A DNA stretch of 13,474 bases, from contig CAYOFO010000036.1 of NCBI GenBank assembly GCA_964403325.1, positions 1 to 13,474 on the forward strand. Direction: 5' to 3'. A program made the position numbers and the translations under genes. The notes beneath the pieces were generated by a model, which saw only the letters and a list, made by a program, of their open reading frames with translations, was not told the DNA's origin and made no database searches. Of this stretch, positions 7,412 through 13,474 are shown in pieces; the first letter of the stretch is position 1; the number at the start of each line of letters is the position of its first letter. This DNA is from CAZQNF01 sp964403325 (lineage in GTDB: Bacteria > Patescibacteriota > Patescibacteriia > Magasanikbacterales > GWA2-37-8).

Positions 7412-8005
7412 TTATTTGAATAAAGTTTCTAATAATAATTTTATGCCGTCTAATTCTACCCCTCTTTCAGTAACATGGTCGCTAAAGGCATTCGCAATCC
7501 CATTTTTTAAAACCACGTTCAATTCTGGTCCGTTGGGTATTTGGCTCACCAAAAAATCTGGCATCTTTCGCGTAAGGTTATCAAAGATATTTTCACCGGT
7601 TTGAGTTAATTCCTGAACACGCTGCCGAATGGGTTCAGGTGTTGGGACATCTGGAGGCAAAACAAATAACCTTAAAAATTCTTCTACCCCCCAGGCTGCT
7701 TTTGTTTCAGACAAAAATCCTTGTACCACCGCCATCTGTTCCGCACAACTTTCTTTGTTTCTTACTACCTCCGATACCACATACGGTGGCGTCCATTGGT
7801 CTTTTATTTTACACGAATCCACGTCGTCCCCAATCCTTTGCACTGCGTGCTCCACTCGCGACAAAGCTGCTGCCACTAAATCCCAATTTTTAACTCGCCG
7901 TTCTTCGTCCAGATTATCATAAAGCTCTACTAAAATCTCGCTTAGATAGATACCTGACGGCTCTTTTTCTCTTGGTTCTTGAGGCTTAGTTTCTCTTGGT
8001 TGCAT
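7412..8005 (-). CDS. Unrecognised 197-residue helical protein, tandem paralogue
   Basis: A mostly helical, charged protein without signal peptide or membrane segment. Its C-terminal part matches the following (frameshifted) gene: RVQELTQTGENIF, MPDFLVSQIPNGPELN. The alignment against RVQQLTQGLGEIV, MPDFLLSRIPHGNEMN is collinear, with a 4-residue longer insertion before MPDFL. The N-terminal part (about 20-120) differs more; it contains a helix ILVELYDNLDEERRVKNWD and Cys-containing stretches (VDSCKIKDQW, ESCAEQM). I do not know this family. It starts at ATG 8005, 25 bases after the stop of the preceding gene, and its own stop lies 17 bases before the next start, so all three are probably one transcript. 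The duplication suggests a small expanding family, perhaps subunits of one assembly; that is inference only. Confidence 0.8.
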   Translation of the reverse strand: MQPRETKPQEPREKEPSGIYLSEILVELYDNLDEERRVKNWDLVAAALSRVEHAVQRIGDDVDSCKIKDQWTPPYVVSEVVRNKESCAEQMAVVQGFLSETKAAWGVEEFLRLFVLPPDVPTPEPIRQRVQELTQTGENIFDNLTRKMPDFLVSQIPNGPELNVVLKNGIANAFSDHVTERGVELDGIKLLLETLFK

Positions 8006-8030
8006 ATACTTTGATATGTAAATTAAAATT

Positions 8031-8459
8031 CTAATCTTGAGCTAACCGGCGAAAAAATTCCGCCGCCGCGGTCAAACTGTCCGTCGCCGGTTGTTCAATA
8101 GCCTGCAAGTAAATTGCATACGGATTCACAATTTCAGCAAACTGAGAAACGCTCGTACCAACCAGTTCTTGAATCCTGAGGGCGATATTTTCCCACTGTA
8201 CCAGCAAAGCTGCTCGCTCTGCCTCTTGTGTTGTGGCCGCACCAGTTTCAGATATACCCAGTTTATTACTTTCAGCCCGCAAACGAAGGATTTTTCGCCC
8301 TTCTTCAAATAAGTCTGCAAACGGCAGTTCTGCTTTAGGGAGCGTTTCCCAAGCTTCTAGGCGCGCCAACAGATGCACCGCCTCACTTCGTAATACCCCA
8401 ACCCGCTCATCAGAATAATAGTGTTCTGTTGATCTAGACCCATTTGTTTCAGCTATCAT
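8031..8459 (-). CDS. Unrecognised 142-residue helical protein, first gene of the three-gene block
   Basis: A predicted all-helical soluble protein rich in Ala, Glu, Leu and Arg. Helices are suggested by VLRSEAVHLLARLEAWETL, FADLFEEGRKILRLRAESNK and EAERAALLVQWENIALRIQELV. The segment RIQELVGTSVSQFAEIV resembles RVQELTQTGENIFDNL of the next gene in position and pattern, so it may be a distant third member of the same family; the MPDFL block itself is absent. ATG at 8459 lies 28 bases downstream of a consensus -10 box. No catalytic residues or known domain can be named. It is the promoter-proximal gene of the block running to 6769. Confidence 0.75.
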   Translation of the reverse strand: MIAETNGSRSTEHYYSDERVGVLRSEAVHLLARLEAWETLPKAELPFADLFEEGRKILRLRAESNKLGISETGAATTQEAERAALLVQWENIALRIQELVGTSVSQFAEIVNPYAIYLQAIEQPATDSLTAAAEFFRRLAQD

Positions 8460-8486
8460 ATAATGAAGTTAGATTAAAGCACAGCT

Positions 8487-8515
8487 AGTATAGGCATACT
8501 TATCACCTCTGTCAA
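8487..8515 (-). promoter_or_regulatory. Strong promoter of the 8459-6769 gene block
   Basis: On the minus strand a perfect TTGACA (8510-8515) and TATACT (8487-8492) are separated by 17 bases. This is the best sigma-70 promoter in the window. It lies after the stop of the sigma-region-4-like gene, so the three helical-protein genes have their own transcription start. Confidence 0.85.
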
Positions 8516-8557
8516 TTTTAAAATTTAAATTGTTAATAGTCGCAATTTAGGTTGAAA

Positions 8558-8863
8558 TTAAGGTTTTTCCACTCCTGTTAGAGGAATATTGTGCTCTATT
8601 TTAGTAAACATCCTTTTTTTGTTTTTATTGAGCACGCCCACCAACTCCCCCAACTCACTTCTGCTTATTTTTGGTAAATTATCATAAGACAATCTTTTTT
8701 GCACCACTTCAATCACCGCCTCCATTAATTGACCCACTCTTTCGCGGGTAATTCCCAGCTCTTTCGCCAGTTCCAGACGATCTTTTCTTTCAAAAACAGC
8801 ATTTAAAATAATTTTTTGCCGTTCGTTCAAAGTTTCACACACCTTTTGCAACTCGCACCACAT
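8558..8863 (-). CDS. Small DNA-binding protein with sigma-70 region-4-like helix-turn-helix
   Basis: A 101-residue protein. Residues about 11-58 read like region 4 of sigma-70 factors: LNERQKIILNAVFERKDRLE, then ELAKELGITRERVGQLMEAV with the characteristic Thr-Arg-Glu-Arg-Val recognition-helix start. Regions 1-3 are absent, so it cannot be a complete sigma factor. The 40-residue tail is basic (VLNKNKKRMFTKIEHNI). Known: isolated region-4-like domains occur in small regulators and anti-sigma or co-sigma partners. Inference: it may control the adjacent gene block, whose promoter lies 43 bases past its stop. An in-frame TAG stands just before the ATG at 8863, so the protein cannot be longer at its N-terminus. 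The AAAGG before the ATG is too close to be a normal ribosome binding site. Its start overlaps the end of the frame at 8835-9064 by 29 bases, which suggests translational coupling. Confidence 0.75.
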   Translation of the reverse strand: MWCELQKVCETLNERQKIILNAVFERKDRLELAKELGITRERVGQLMEAVIEVVQKRLSYDNLPKISRSELGELVGVLNKNKKRMFTKIEHNIPLTGVEKP

Positions 8864-9064
8864 CCTTTTTTTCTATTTTAAAAGAATAACAAGCTAAAAA
8901 TTTCTGGCCGCCAAATTCCTCTGCCAAATGTAAAGCAATTTTACCTTTTGCAATAGCGATCCTAATAATGAGCAAAATTTTTCCTATTAGCCGTTCAAAA
9001 TCTTCAATTTCAATCCTTTTCTCTCTGCAAGTAATGGCTCATACTTTGGTTTCCCTTCCCACAT
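8835..9064 (-). pseudogene. Short gene with an apparent single-base frameshift, overlapping the sigma-region-4-like gene
   Basis: ATG at 9064 opens MWEGKPKYEPLLAERK, then reads GLKLKILNG and stops at 8987-8989. A second frame has no ATG of its own but continues sensibly from the same point: RIEIEDFERLIGKI, then KGKIALHLAEEFGGQKFLA, then KIEKKDVV, ending with TGA at 8835-8837. Adding one A to the four-A run at 9017-9020 fuses them into a 76-residue protein. The long amphipathic second frame, with no stop for 67 codons, argues that it is coding. The product is not recognised. A minus-strand promoter-like pair lies upstream at 9094-9122. The alternative is that only the 25-residue first frame is translated and the rest is chance. 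Confidence 0.5.
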
Positions 9065-9072
9065 AATCTATG

Positions 9073-9101
9073 TATACATATTTTATAAAAAACTCTATAA
9101 T
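9073..9101 (+). promoter_or_regulatory. Promoter of the lipoprotein gene
   Basis: TATACA (9073-9078) and a perfect TATAAT (9096-9101) are 17 bases apart, and the -10 box ends 45 bases before the ATG at 9147. The -10 box lies within the 13-base palindrome CTCTATAATAGAG (9093-9105), where the opposite-strand -10 box also lies, so the two promoters should compete. Confidence 0.6.
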
Positions 9102-9122
9102 AGAGGCGCCTAATTTTTGCAA
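9094..9122 (-). promoter_or_regulatory. Promoter of the 9064-8558 region
   Basis: On the minus strand TTGCAA (9117-9122) and TATAGA (9094-9099) are 17 bases apart, 30 bases before the ATG at 9064. The -10 box overlaps that of the opposite-strand promoter at 9096-9101. Confidence 0.55.
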
Positions 9123-9146
9123 AAAACGTATCAATATATATGATAT

Positions 9147-9779
9147 ATGAAAATTTTAACCCTTCTCTGTTGCGTTCTTTTATTAGGTGGCTGCAGCGTA
9201 AAAACATTTCCCGCCATAGGTTCCAAAAAAACTGAAGATCGCCAAACGACACCACATGAACTCAAGATTTCCACGGATACCAACTCTTTTTCCGACTCAC
9301 GCTTTAGTTTTACTTTTACTTACCCAAAAAATTTGCAGTATTTTATATTCGAAAACGAATTTTTTCTCAATCCCGATCACACCATTCCAACCATAGCCTT
9401 CTACGAAGGAAACTACGCTGGCAGTAACATTATTATTTCAGAGCCAGCCAACCTTCCGCCCTCTTTTGATTTTAACGGACAACAAATTGAGGTATCACTT
9501 CAACAGACCACCAACGATCCACTAACGACTTTAAACTACAGACTCTTAAGAAGTTGTGAGCTCAAAGCGCTTATTAAGGACAAAAAGTGTGTCCCCATTC
9601 CACACAGTGGCAAAATACTTGTTTATTGGGAAAGAGGCAATCTAAATCCTGACTTGGAAAAATTTATCAGAAAAACCAGTAAAACCGGTCTTATTGAAGC
9701 TTTTTTTACCCCCGATGACGAAACAAAAGTGATCAAGATAGTGGACACTCTTATTCAAAATTTTCAGTTCAAACCATAG
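9147..9779 (+). CDS. Predicted lipoprotein of unknown function
   Basis: A 210-residue protein with a clear lipoprotein signal: MKILTLLCCVLLLGGC, where LGGC is the lipobox and C16 would be lipidated and anchored in the membrane after signal peptidase II cleavage. The mature part begins with a polar linker (about 17-45), followed by FSFTFTYPKNLQYFIF and a beta-rich domain ending KIVDTLIQNFQFKP. This pattern (a strand opening FSFxxPKN, and a last helix followed by FxF) resembles PsbP-like extracytoplasmic domains of small lipoproteins; I infer that and cannot confirm it. Two Cys (CELKALIKDKKC) could form a disulphide. ATG at 9147 is chosen because it starts exactly at the signal peptide. It converges on the helicase gene, 60 bases away; I see only a weak hairpin between them. 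Function unknown. Confidence 0.85.
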   Translation: MKILTLLCCVLLLGGCSVKTFPAIGSKKTEDRQTTPHELKISTDTNSFSDSRFSFTFTYPKNLQYFIFENEFFLNPDHTIPTIAFYEGNYAGSNIIISEPANLPPSFDFNGQQIEVSLQQTTNDPLTTLNYRLLRSCELKALIKDKKCVPIPHSGKILVYWERGNLNPDLEKFIRKTSKTGLIEAFFTPDDETKVIKIVDTLIQNFQFKP

Positions 9780-9839
9780 GTGACCCCCCCAATAAATTTA
9801 CTTTTTGCCACCCACAAACTTCCTTGTCTGGAGTTTGGC

Positions 9840-11207
9840 TCACCCTAATGAATCTTTGTTTAAAAAAGAGTTTTCAAACATCTTTACCCGCTCATCCAGC
9901 CAAACATGCTGCGGTTTTAAGGGGCGTTTCAATACAATCCCTTCTAGCGTCGTGGCGCGACTCAATGCCACATACAGCTGACCGGGAGAAAAAGTGCCGC
10001 TCCCCACATCAATCACTACTCGCTCAAATGTTTTGCCCTGACTTTTGTGAATGGTCACCGCCCAAGCGAGCTTAAGCGGGTACTGCTCAAACGACCCCAC
10101 CGCTTCAGACTCAATGTGTTCAGCTTTTTTATCGAGTTTAAACTGATACATTTGCCAGCGATACGGCGTTACCATCTCCAACTCACCGTTGTCGAGGCAA
10201 ACCGCAATCGCCCGCGGTTCATTTTCACCCATGCTTTCTACCCCCACCACCCGGCCAATTGTCCCGTTGTACCAGCGCCCGGCCGCATCATTATTGAGCA
10301 TCATTACCTGCGAACCCACCTTAATATGGAGCTCGAGAGTAGTCGGCAAATGCTTTTCCTCGCAATTACCCTGCAGCTGGCCGCGAAAAAAATAATCATC
10401 CGTGGTCAGCTGTTCTAATTTCCGTTTATTTACCACTTCGGCCATCGCATTAGTAGTAGTAAGGTACACATATAAGGCGCCCGGCAACGGGTCAAATTCC
10501 GGATCGAGCCGGGCATTAAGGCACGCGAATTCAGACGCGCCAGCAGTATTATCACGAATACTGTTGAGCAAACTAATGAAAGCTTGATTGTTTTGCCGAT
10601 ATACTTTGGTGAGTTCTATTTTTTGCAACTGAAACGGATGTTCTTCGGGCAAAAGTGAACGCTGTCGCGCTGCAAAAACATGGGCCGCAAAAAAATATGG
10701 ACTGCTATAGTGCTGCCTAAATAAAGCCGTATCGTTCGCCGATACTACAGGCGGCAGCTGATACAAATCCCCAATAAACACCATTTGCACACCACCAAAA
10801 GGTCGGCCGGGTTGCGGACCATGCCAACGCAAAAAAATATCTACGCAATCCAGCAAATCAGCGCGTACCATAGAAATCTCATCAATCACAATGGTTTCGA
10901 GTCGCTTAAACACCGGGTCGGCCACTGGATCAATTTTCATTTTTTTTACTTTTTGCGGCGTTACATCCGGTTTAAAATGAAAAAAAGAATGGATCGTTTG
11001 CCCATTCACGTTCACAGCTGCCACTCCGGTCGGCGCCAATACCACCACGTTTTTCTGCGTCTGCGCCCGAAAATGGGTCAGGAGCGTTGATTTTCCCGTC
11101 CCTGCGCGCCCGGTCACAAAAACATGCTCGCGCGTATTTTCGAGCCAATGAAGGGCGCGTGTAAATTGCTCGTTTTGTTCCAACACTATTTTCTTTTTTT
11201 GTTTCAT
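9840..11207 (-). CDS. PIF1-like DNA helicase (SF1B)
   Basis: A 455-residue ATP-dependent 5'-3' helicase of the PIF1/RecD-like group, acting on DNA during replication and recombination. All superfamily-1 motifs are visible: Walker A GRAGTGKST (33-41), APTGVAA (58-64), Walker B VIDEISMV (107-114), GDLYQLPPV (146-154) with the Gln-Leu-Pro-Pro sensor typical of PIF1, KVYRQ (201-205), VTIHKSQGKTF (384-394) and LYVALSRAT (411-419). The 2B-like insertion between motifs IV and V is present (about 280-375). The length is that of the compact core; no extra C-terminal domain such as UvrD-like or WYL is seen, although these are common in related proteins. ATG at 11207 is preceded by no ribosome binding site. 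It lies 57 bases after the 11265 gene in the same direction, so it is probably co-transcribed with it. Confidence 0.95.
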   Translation of the reverse strand: MKQKKKIVLEQNEQFTRALHWLENTREHVFVTGRAGTGKSTLLTHFRAQTQKNVVVLAPTGVAAVNVNGQTIHSFFHFKPDVTPQKVKKMKIDPVADPVFKRLETIVIDEISMVRADLLDCVDIFLRWHGPQPGRPFGGVQMVFIGDLYQLPPVVSANDTALFRQHYSSPYFFAAHVFAARQRSLLPEEHPFQLQKIELTKVYRQNNQAFISLLNSIRDNTAGASEFACLNARLDPEFDPLPGALYVYLTTTNAMAEVVNKRKLEQLTTDDYFFRGQLQGNCEEKHLPTTLELHIKVGSQVMMLNNDAAGRWYNGTIGRVVGVESMGENEPRAIAVCLDNGELEMVTPYRWQMYQFKLDKKAEHIESEAVGSFEQYPLKLAWAVTIHKSQGKTFERVVIDVGSGTFSPGQLYVALSRATTLEGIVLKRPLKPQHVWLDERVKMFENSFLNKDSLG

Positions 11208-11264
11208 ACAAAAACAACAGGCTTGTCAAAATTTATTCCAAGCTCGTTTTTTTCTCCTTTATAA

Positions 11265-11636
11265 CTACTGCTCTTTGCTTAATACCAATGCTTCTATAGC
11301 TTCAAAGGCCTGCTGTCGCGCTGCTTTAGCGGCATCGCCCGTCAAAGCCTCCCTGCGATATTGTCCAGCCAATTGCCCAATTAAGCGTTCCAATACTATA
11401 TCTATTTCAGACTGTTTGCTTTCATTCCACCCAAATATTTCAAACCTCGCTTCTTCTGACTCGGCAAAACCTGGGTGAGTACTTGCTCTAAGAGCGCTAC
11501 CGCTACCAACATCCCGATCTTGAGCCTCCTGCAAATATTGCGGATTTACCACTTGATCTATCAAACCACGCAGCTTTTTCTCTTCTTCGGAAGAAAGTTC
11601 TTTTGCGTCCGGTTGAAACTTTACGTATTCTGACAT
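11265..11636 (-). CDS. Unrecognised 123-residue acidic protein
   Basis: A small soluble, acidic, largely helical protein: LSSEEEKKLRGLIDQVVNPQ near the start and IDIVLERLIGQLAGQY, then AARQQAFEAIEALVLSKEQ, at the end. A Gly/Ser-rich loop (DVGSGSALRASTHPGF) lies between. No signal peptide, membrane segment or known motif is seen. Size and composition recall the helical proteins at 6769-8459, but I find no shared block. ATG at 11636 is the only good start. It lies 46 bases after the HIT gene stop and 57 before the helicase start, so it may be a middle gene of one transcript. Confidence 0.7.
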   Translation of the reverse strand: MSEYVKFQPDAKELSSEEEKKLRGLIDQVVNPQYLQEAQDRDVGSGSALRASTHPGFAESEEARFEIFGWNESKQSEIDIVLERLIGQLAGQYRREALTGDAAKAARQQAFEAIEALVLSKEQ

Positions 11637-11682
11637 AAAAATGAATCTTAAAAAATAAAAAAGGTTTGATAGCCGATTTCCA

Positions 11683-12120
11683 TTATATATTACGTCGTAA
11701 CAACCCAGCTACCTCAGCCAATTCTGCCGGCACACTTTCGGCCCGGGAACCCGGGCGGTACAAAAACTGTCTTGGTTCATACTCATAAATCCCGGTGTCA
11801 CCATTTTTGCGTGGCACCACATGAACATGCAGATGGGGGACAGTTTGCCCGGCTTCCGCTCCCTCGTTCCAAGCAACATTGAATCCGGTTGCACCAAGCG
11901 TTGTACACAATGCTGTTTTTATTTTTTCAATCGTAATTTTTACAGCCTGCCACTCCGCCGCAGCGAGTTCGTCAATTTTACTTACATGGCGAACCGGCGT
12001 TACTAATACATGCCCCGGCACGATCGGCGTGTTGGTCAAAAATACTTGGATTATTTCATCTTTCATTATAGTTCGACCGCTTAAATCTAGGTCACAAAAA
12101 CTACAAACTGCTTTTGGCAT
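11683..12120 (-). CDS. HIT-family nucleotide hydrolase or transferase
   Basis: A 145-residue cytoplasmic HIT (histidine triad) protein. The triad HLHVHVVP is at 96-103 (H96, H98, H100), with H98/H100 positioned for the nucleotidyl-histidine intermediate. The earlier HIT features are also there: a CxxC pair at C6 and C9 (CSFC), which in related proteins joins a zinc site, FLTNTPIVPGHVLVTPVRHV (27-46), and the Asn-rich strand GFNVAWNEGAEAGQTVPHLH. Known: HIT proteins of the HINT/FHIT type cleave phosphoramidates or dinucleoside polyphosphates; the exact substrate cannot be told. ATG at 12120 gives the usual short lead before CSFC. No clear promoter is seen upstream. It is the first of a minus-strand series with the 11265 gene and the helicase. 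Confidence 0.93.
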   Translation of the reverse strand: MPKAVCSFCDLDLSGRTIMKDEIIQVFLTNTPIVPGHVLVTPVRHVSKIDELAAAEWQAVKITIEKIKTALCTTLGATGFNVAWNEGAEAGQTVPHLHVHVVPRKNGDTGIYEYEPRQFLYRPGSRAESVPAELAEVAGLLRRNI

Positions 12121-12144
12121 ATTATTTTTATAAACATCGAATAC

Positions 12145-12173
12145 TTGAAAAATATCTTATTGTGTGTTAAAAA
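12145..12173 (+). promoter_or_regulatory. Possible promoter of tRNA-Cys
   Basis: TTGAAA (12145-12150) and TAAAAA (12168-12173) are 17 bases apart and would start RNA about 20 bases before the tRNA. The -10 box is poor. It overlaps a small inverted repeat, GTGTTA-AAAA-TAACAC (12164-12179). Confidence 0.35.
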
Positions 12174-12200
12174 TAACACTGACTTTTAAAAAAATCAAAC

Positions 12201-12272
12201 GGTCGGATAGCCAAGCAGTAAGGCAGTGGTCTGCAAAACCGCTATGCACGGGTGCAATTCCCGTTCCGACCT
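12201..12272 (+). tRNA. tRNA-Cys (anticodon GCA)
   Basis: A full cloverleaf can be folded. Acceptor GGTCGGA (12201-12207) pairs with TCCGACC (12265-12271). The D stem is GCC (12210-12212) with GGC (12222-12224). The anticodon stem GTGGT (12226-12230) pairs with ACCGC (12238-12242) around the loop CTGCAAA, with GCA at 12233-12235. The T stem is ACGGG (12248-12252) with CCCGT (12260-12264). The discriminator is T73 (12272), the classical identity base of tRNA-Cys. CCA is not encoded (CAC follows). Two tertiary positions are unusual: position 18 is A (12217) and position 55 is G (12254, T-loop TGCAATT), where G18 and U55 are nearly invariant. G19 and C56, G15 and C48, and U8-A14-A21 are conserved. 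Confidence 0.93.
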
Positions 12273-12295
12273 CACGAGATTTTCCCCTTTCTCGA

Positions 12296-12326
12296 AAAAA
12301 CCCTTGTTATTAAAACAAGGGTTTTT
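12296..12326. terminator. Bidirectional terminator between tRNA-Cys and the M23 peptidase gene
   Basis: A 13-base-pair perfect stem (12296-12308 with 12314-12326) around the loop ATTAA has a core of CCCTTGTT and flanking A- and T-runs, so it reads as a factor-independent terminator on both strands. It ends 3 bases before the minus-strand stop at 12330 and lies 23 bases after the tRNA. Confidence 0.9.
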
Positions 12327-12329
12327 GTT

Positions 12330-13474
12330 TTAGCGGACATACCCGAGTGGGTTTACCCGCGTCCCATTCACAATAACTTCAAAATGCACATGAATGCCGG
12401 TGCGGCCGCGAACATTGCCCGTATTTCCCATCAATGCAATCACCTGGCCGGTATCAACATGTTGCCCGGCTTCCACCAAAAGTTTCGAATGATGCCCGTA
12501 AAGAGTTTTAACACCATTACCATGGTTAATTACCACGTAACAACCATAACCCCCATTCCAACCACATTGCGCTTTTTCCACAATACCAGCTTTGACAGCA
12601 TAGCTAGGCGTCTGGAAAGGCCCGGCAATATCGAGCGCCGGATGCACCCAACTAAAGTACTGTGTAATGGCGTGCGAACCAGACGGCCACACAAAACCTG
12701 AGGCTTGCGGGGTTTGCTTCGAACTCCCCGGCAAAGCCACGCGGGATAAAATAGCAGCATTGGTACTTTTAGGAGTGGTAATTTTAGCCAAAGCGCGCTG
12801 TTCGGGCTTAATACCATCCGGCACCATGATCCGTTCGCCGAGCACCAAATCCGAACCATCGCCTTTAAGACGATTAAAACTGACAATATCCTCCGCATCG
12901 GCCTCATAAAGCTTGGCTATCTTACTTAAAGTATCGCCTTTTTTTACTGTATGCATCACCCCGGTCGTGGGCGGAATGCGCAGCACTGCCCCCAAACGCA
13001 AAATTGAACGTACCGTTAAATTATTTTCCCACAAAATTGTGGCCACACTGACTCCAAACTGGTCGGCGACCGCACTTAAAGAATCCCCCTCTTCGACCAC
13101 ATACTCTTCTACTTCGGCAGACGGACCACCAAAATTTCCTCCGTTTATAAAACTGGGTTTTATGACTGCTTGTCCGCCGGCAAAAACACCTGAATATTCC
13201 CGTCTTTTTGGTACAGCTTGGCCCATTGTTAAGGGAAATTCATGCGACACCACACCCGTGGTACGATCTGGTACCACTGTGCCTGCATCTTCGGTGACCA
13301 AATGTATCTCTTCAAGCTCACCCTCATTTTGCCCTGGATTAATTAACTGAAAAGCCAGGGTTTTTTGCCCCGGAATAAAAGTATCCTGTTTTGTATAAAA
13401 ACGACTTTGTGGCCAAGCAAAAAATACAAGCAATCCAATGGCAAGAAACTGCCAAGCGTCGCGCCGTCCTAACC
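12330..13474 (-). CDS. LysM-LysM-M23 peptidoglycan endopeptidase, N-terminus outside the window
   Basis: The frame is open to the right edge, so the start is probably beyond it; 380 codons are visible. Numbering from the leucine codon (TTG) at 13433: a hydrophobic segment, QFLAIGLLVFFAW, preceded by two Arg, is a membrane anchor or signal. Then follow a variable linker (to about 108), a first LysM (109-154, EYVVEEGDSLSAVADQFGVS), a second LysM (160-205, MHTVKKGDTLSKIAKLYEAD) and an M23 domain (246-365). The M23 zinc and catalytic residues are present: H264 and D268 in HPALDIAG, H314 in YGHHS, and HVH at 348-350. Known: LysM binds peptidoglycan glycan and M23 enzymes cleave the peptide cross-links, so this acts outside the membrane in wall growth or division. 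A complete zinc set suggests activity. TTG 13433 is a poor start because it cuts the hydrophobic segment. Confidence 0.95.
   Translation of the reverse strand, partial: LGRRDAWQFLAIGLLVFFAWPQSRFYTKQDTFIPGQKTLAFQLINPGQNEGELEEIHLVTEDAGTVVPDRTTGVVSHEFPLTMGQAVPKRREYSGVFAGGQAVIKPSFINGGNFGGPSAEVEEYVVEEGDSLSAVADQFGVSVATILWENNLTVRSILRLGAVLRIPPTTGVMHTVKKGDTLSKIAKLYEADAEDIVSFNRLKGDGSDLVLGERIMVPDGIKPEQRALAKITTPKSTNAAILSRVALPGSSKQTPQASGFVWPSGSHAITQYFSWVHPALDIAGPFQTPSYAVKAGIVEKAQCGWNGGYGCYVVINHGNGVKTLYGHHSKLLVEAGQHVDTGQVIALMGNTGNVRGRTGIHVHFEVIVNGTRVNPLGYVR

Noticed and set aside
9010..9255. 81-codon minus-strand frame ending MSHYLQREKD
   Set aside because: It has poor composition, runs through the intergenic promoters and the lipoprotein signal peptide, and overlaps the better-supported frame from 9064.
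9784..9820. Run of seven C and weak CAAACT/AGTTTG hairpin as terminator between the lipoprotein and helicase genes
   Set aside because: Only a 6-base-pair stem with a long loop and no T-run; I cannot support a terminator there.
11201..11229. Perfect TTGACA on the minus strand (11224-11229) upstream of the helicase gene
   Set aside because: No acceptable -10 box lies 15-19 bases downstream; the expected place falls on the start codon itself.
12275..12294. CGAGA/TCTCG hairpin directly after tRNA-Cys
   Set aside because: A 5-base-pair stem with a 10-base loop followed by A-run is weak; the perfect hairpin at 12296-12326 explains termination.
1..13474. UGA recoding to glycine as in some CPR lineages
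   Set aside because: TGA ends the helicase gene at a natural position, and no gene needs TGA read-through to complete a domain.
1..13474. CRISPR arrays, insertion sequences, phage genes or toxin-antitoxin pairs
   Set aside because: No regularly spaced repeats, transposase or integrase motifs, or recognisable toxin/antitoxin folds were found; the only exact long repeat is the pair around the HD gene.

Overview
The window most likely comes from a Patescibacteria/CPR-type bacterium. This is inferred from several traits together: a TrmB-type regulator of the kind common in that group, many small proteins with no recognisable family, genes without clear Shine-Dalgarno sequences, a compact PIF1-like helicase, a DNA polymerase I with a dead proofreading domain, and a tRNA that does not encode CCA. 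The standard code is used, since TGA ends the helicase gene, so the UGA-recoding lineages are unlikely. No single marker proves the affiliation.

Left part (1-2960): a partial TrmB-family regulator on the minus strand faces a plus-strand pair of unrecognised genes (814-2106 and 2111-2920, 4 bases apart). The intergenic space holds two back-to-back promoters, each TTTACA-N17-TATA(A/G)T. Both -35 boxes are part of the same 10-base inverted repeat, which looks like a shared operator. A strong hairpin at 2927-2960 ends the pair and also serves the converging polA.

Centre left (2961-6768): polA (minus) encodes a complete 5' nuclease and polymerase around a degenerate 3'-5' exonuclease domain. Next to it is a plus-strand HD-domain protein gene, enclosed by two exact 27-base direct repeats 937 bases apart. 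The polA-side copy contains the probable polA -35 box.

Centre (6769-9064), all minus strand: a tandem set of small helical proteins. Two are clear paralogues sharing a block around MPDFL and IP.G.E.N, and a third resembles them weakly. They lie downstream of a consensus promoter (TTGACA-N17-TATACT), a small protein with a sigma-70 region-4-like helix-turn-helix, and a short broken reading frame that overlaps it. Two of the five genes appear frameshifted, each by one missing A in an A-run. This is the least explained part of the window.

Right part (9065-13474): a plus-strand lipoprotein gene, whose promoter overlaps the divergent one of the centre block, converges on a minus-strand series: HIT-family protein, small unrecognised protein, PIF1-like helicase. 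Then come a plus-strand tRNA-Cys with an unusual elbow (A18 and G55), a bidirectional terminator, and a minus-strand LysM-LysM-M23 cell-wall hydrolase that runs off the right edge. No rRNA, CRISPR array, insertion sequence or transposase was found.
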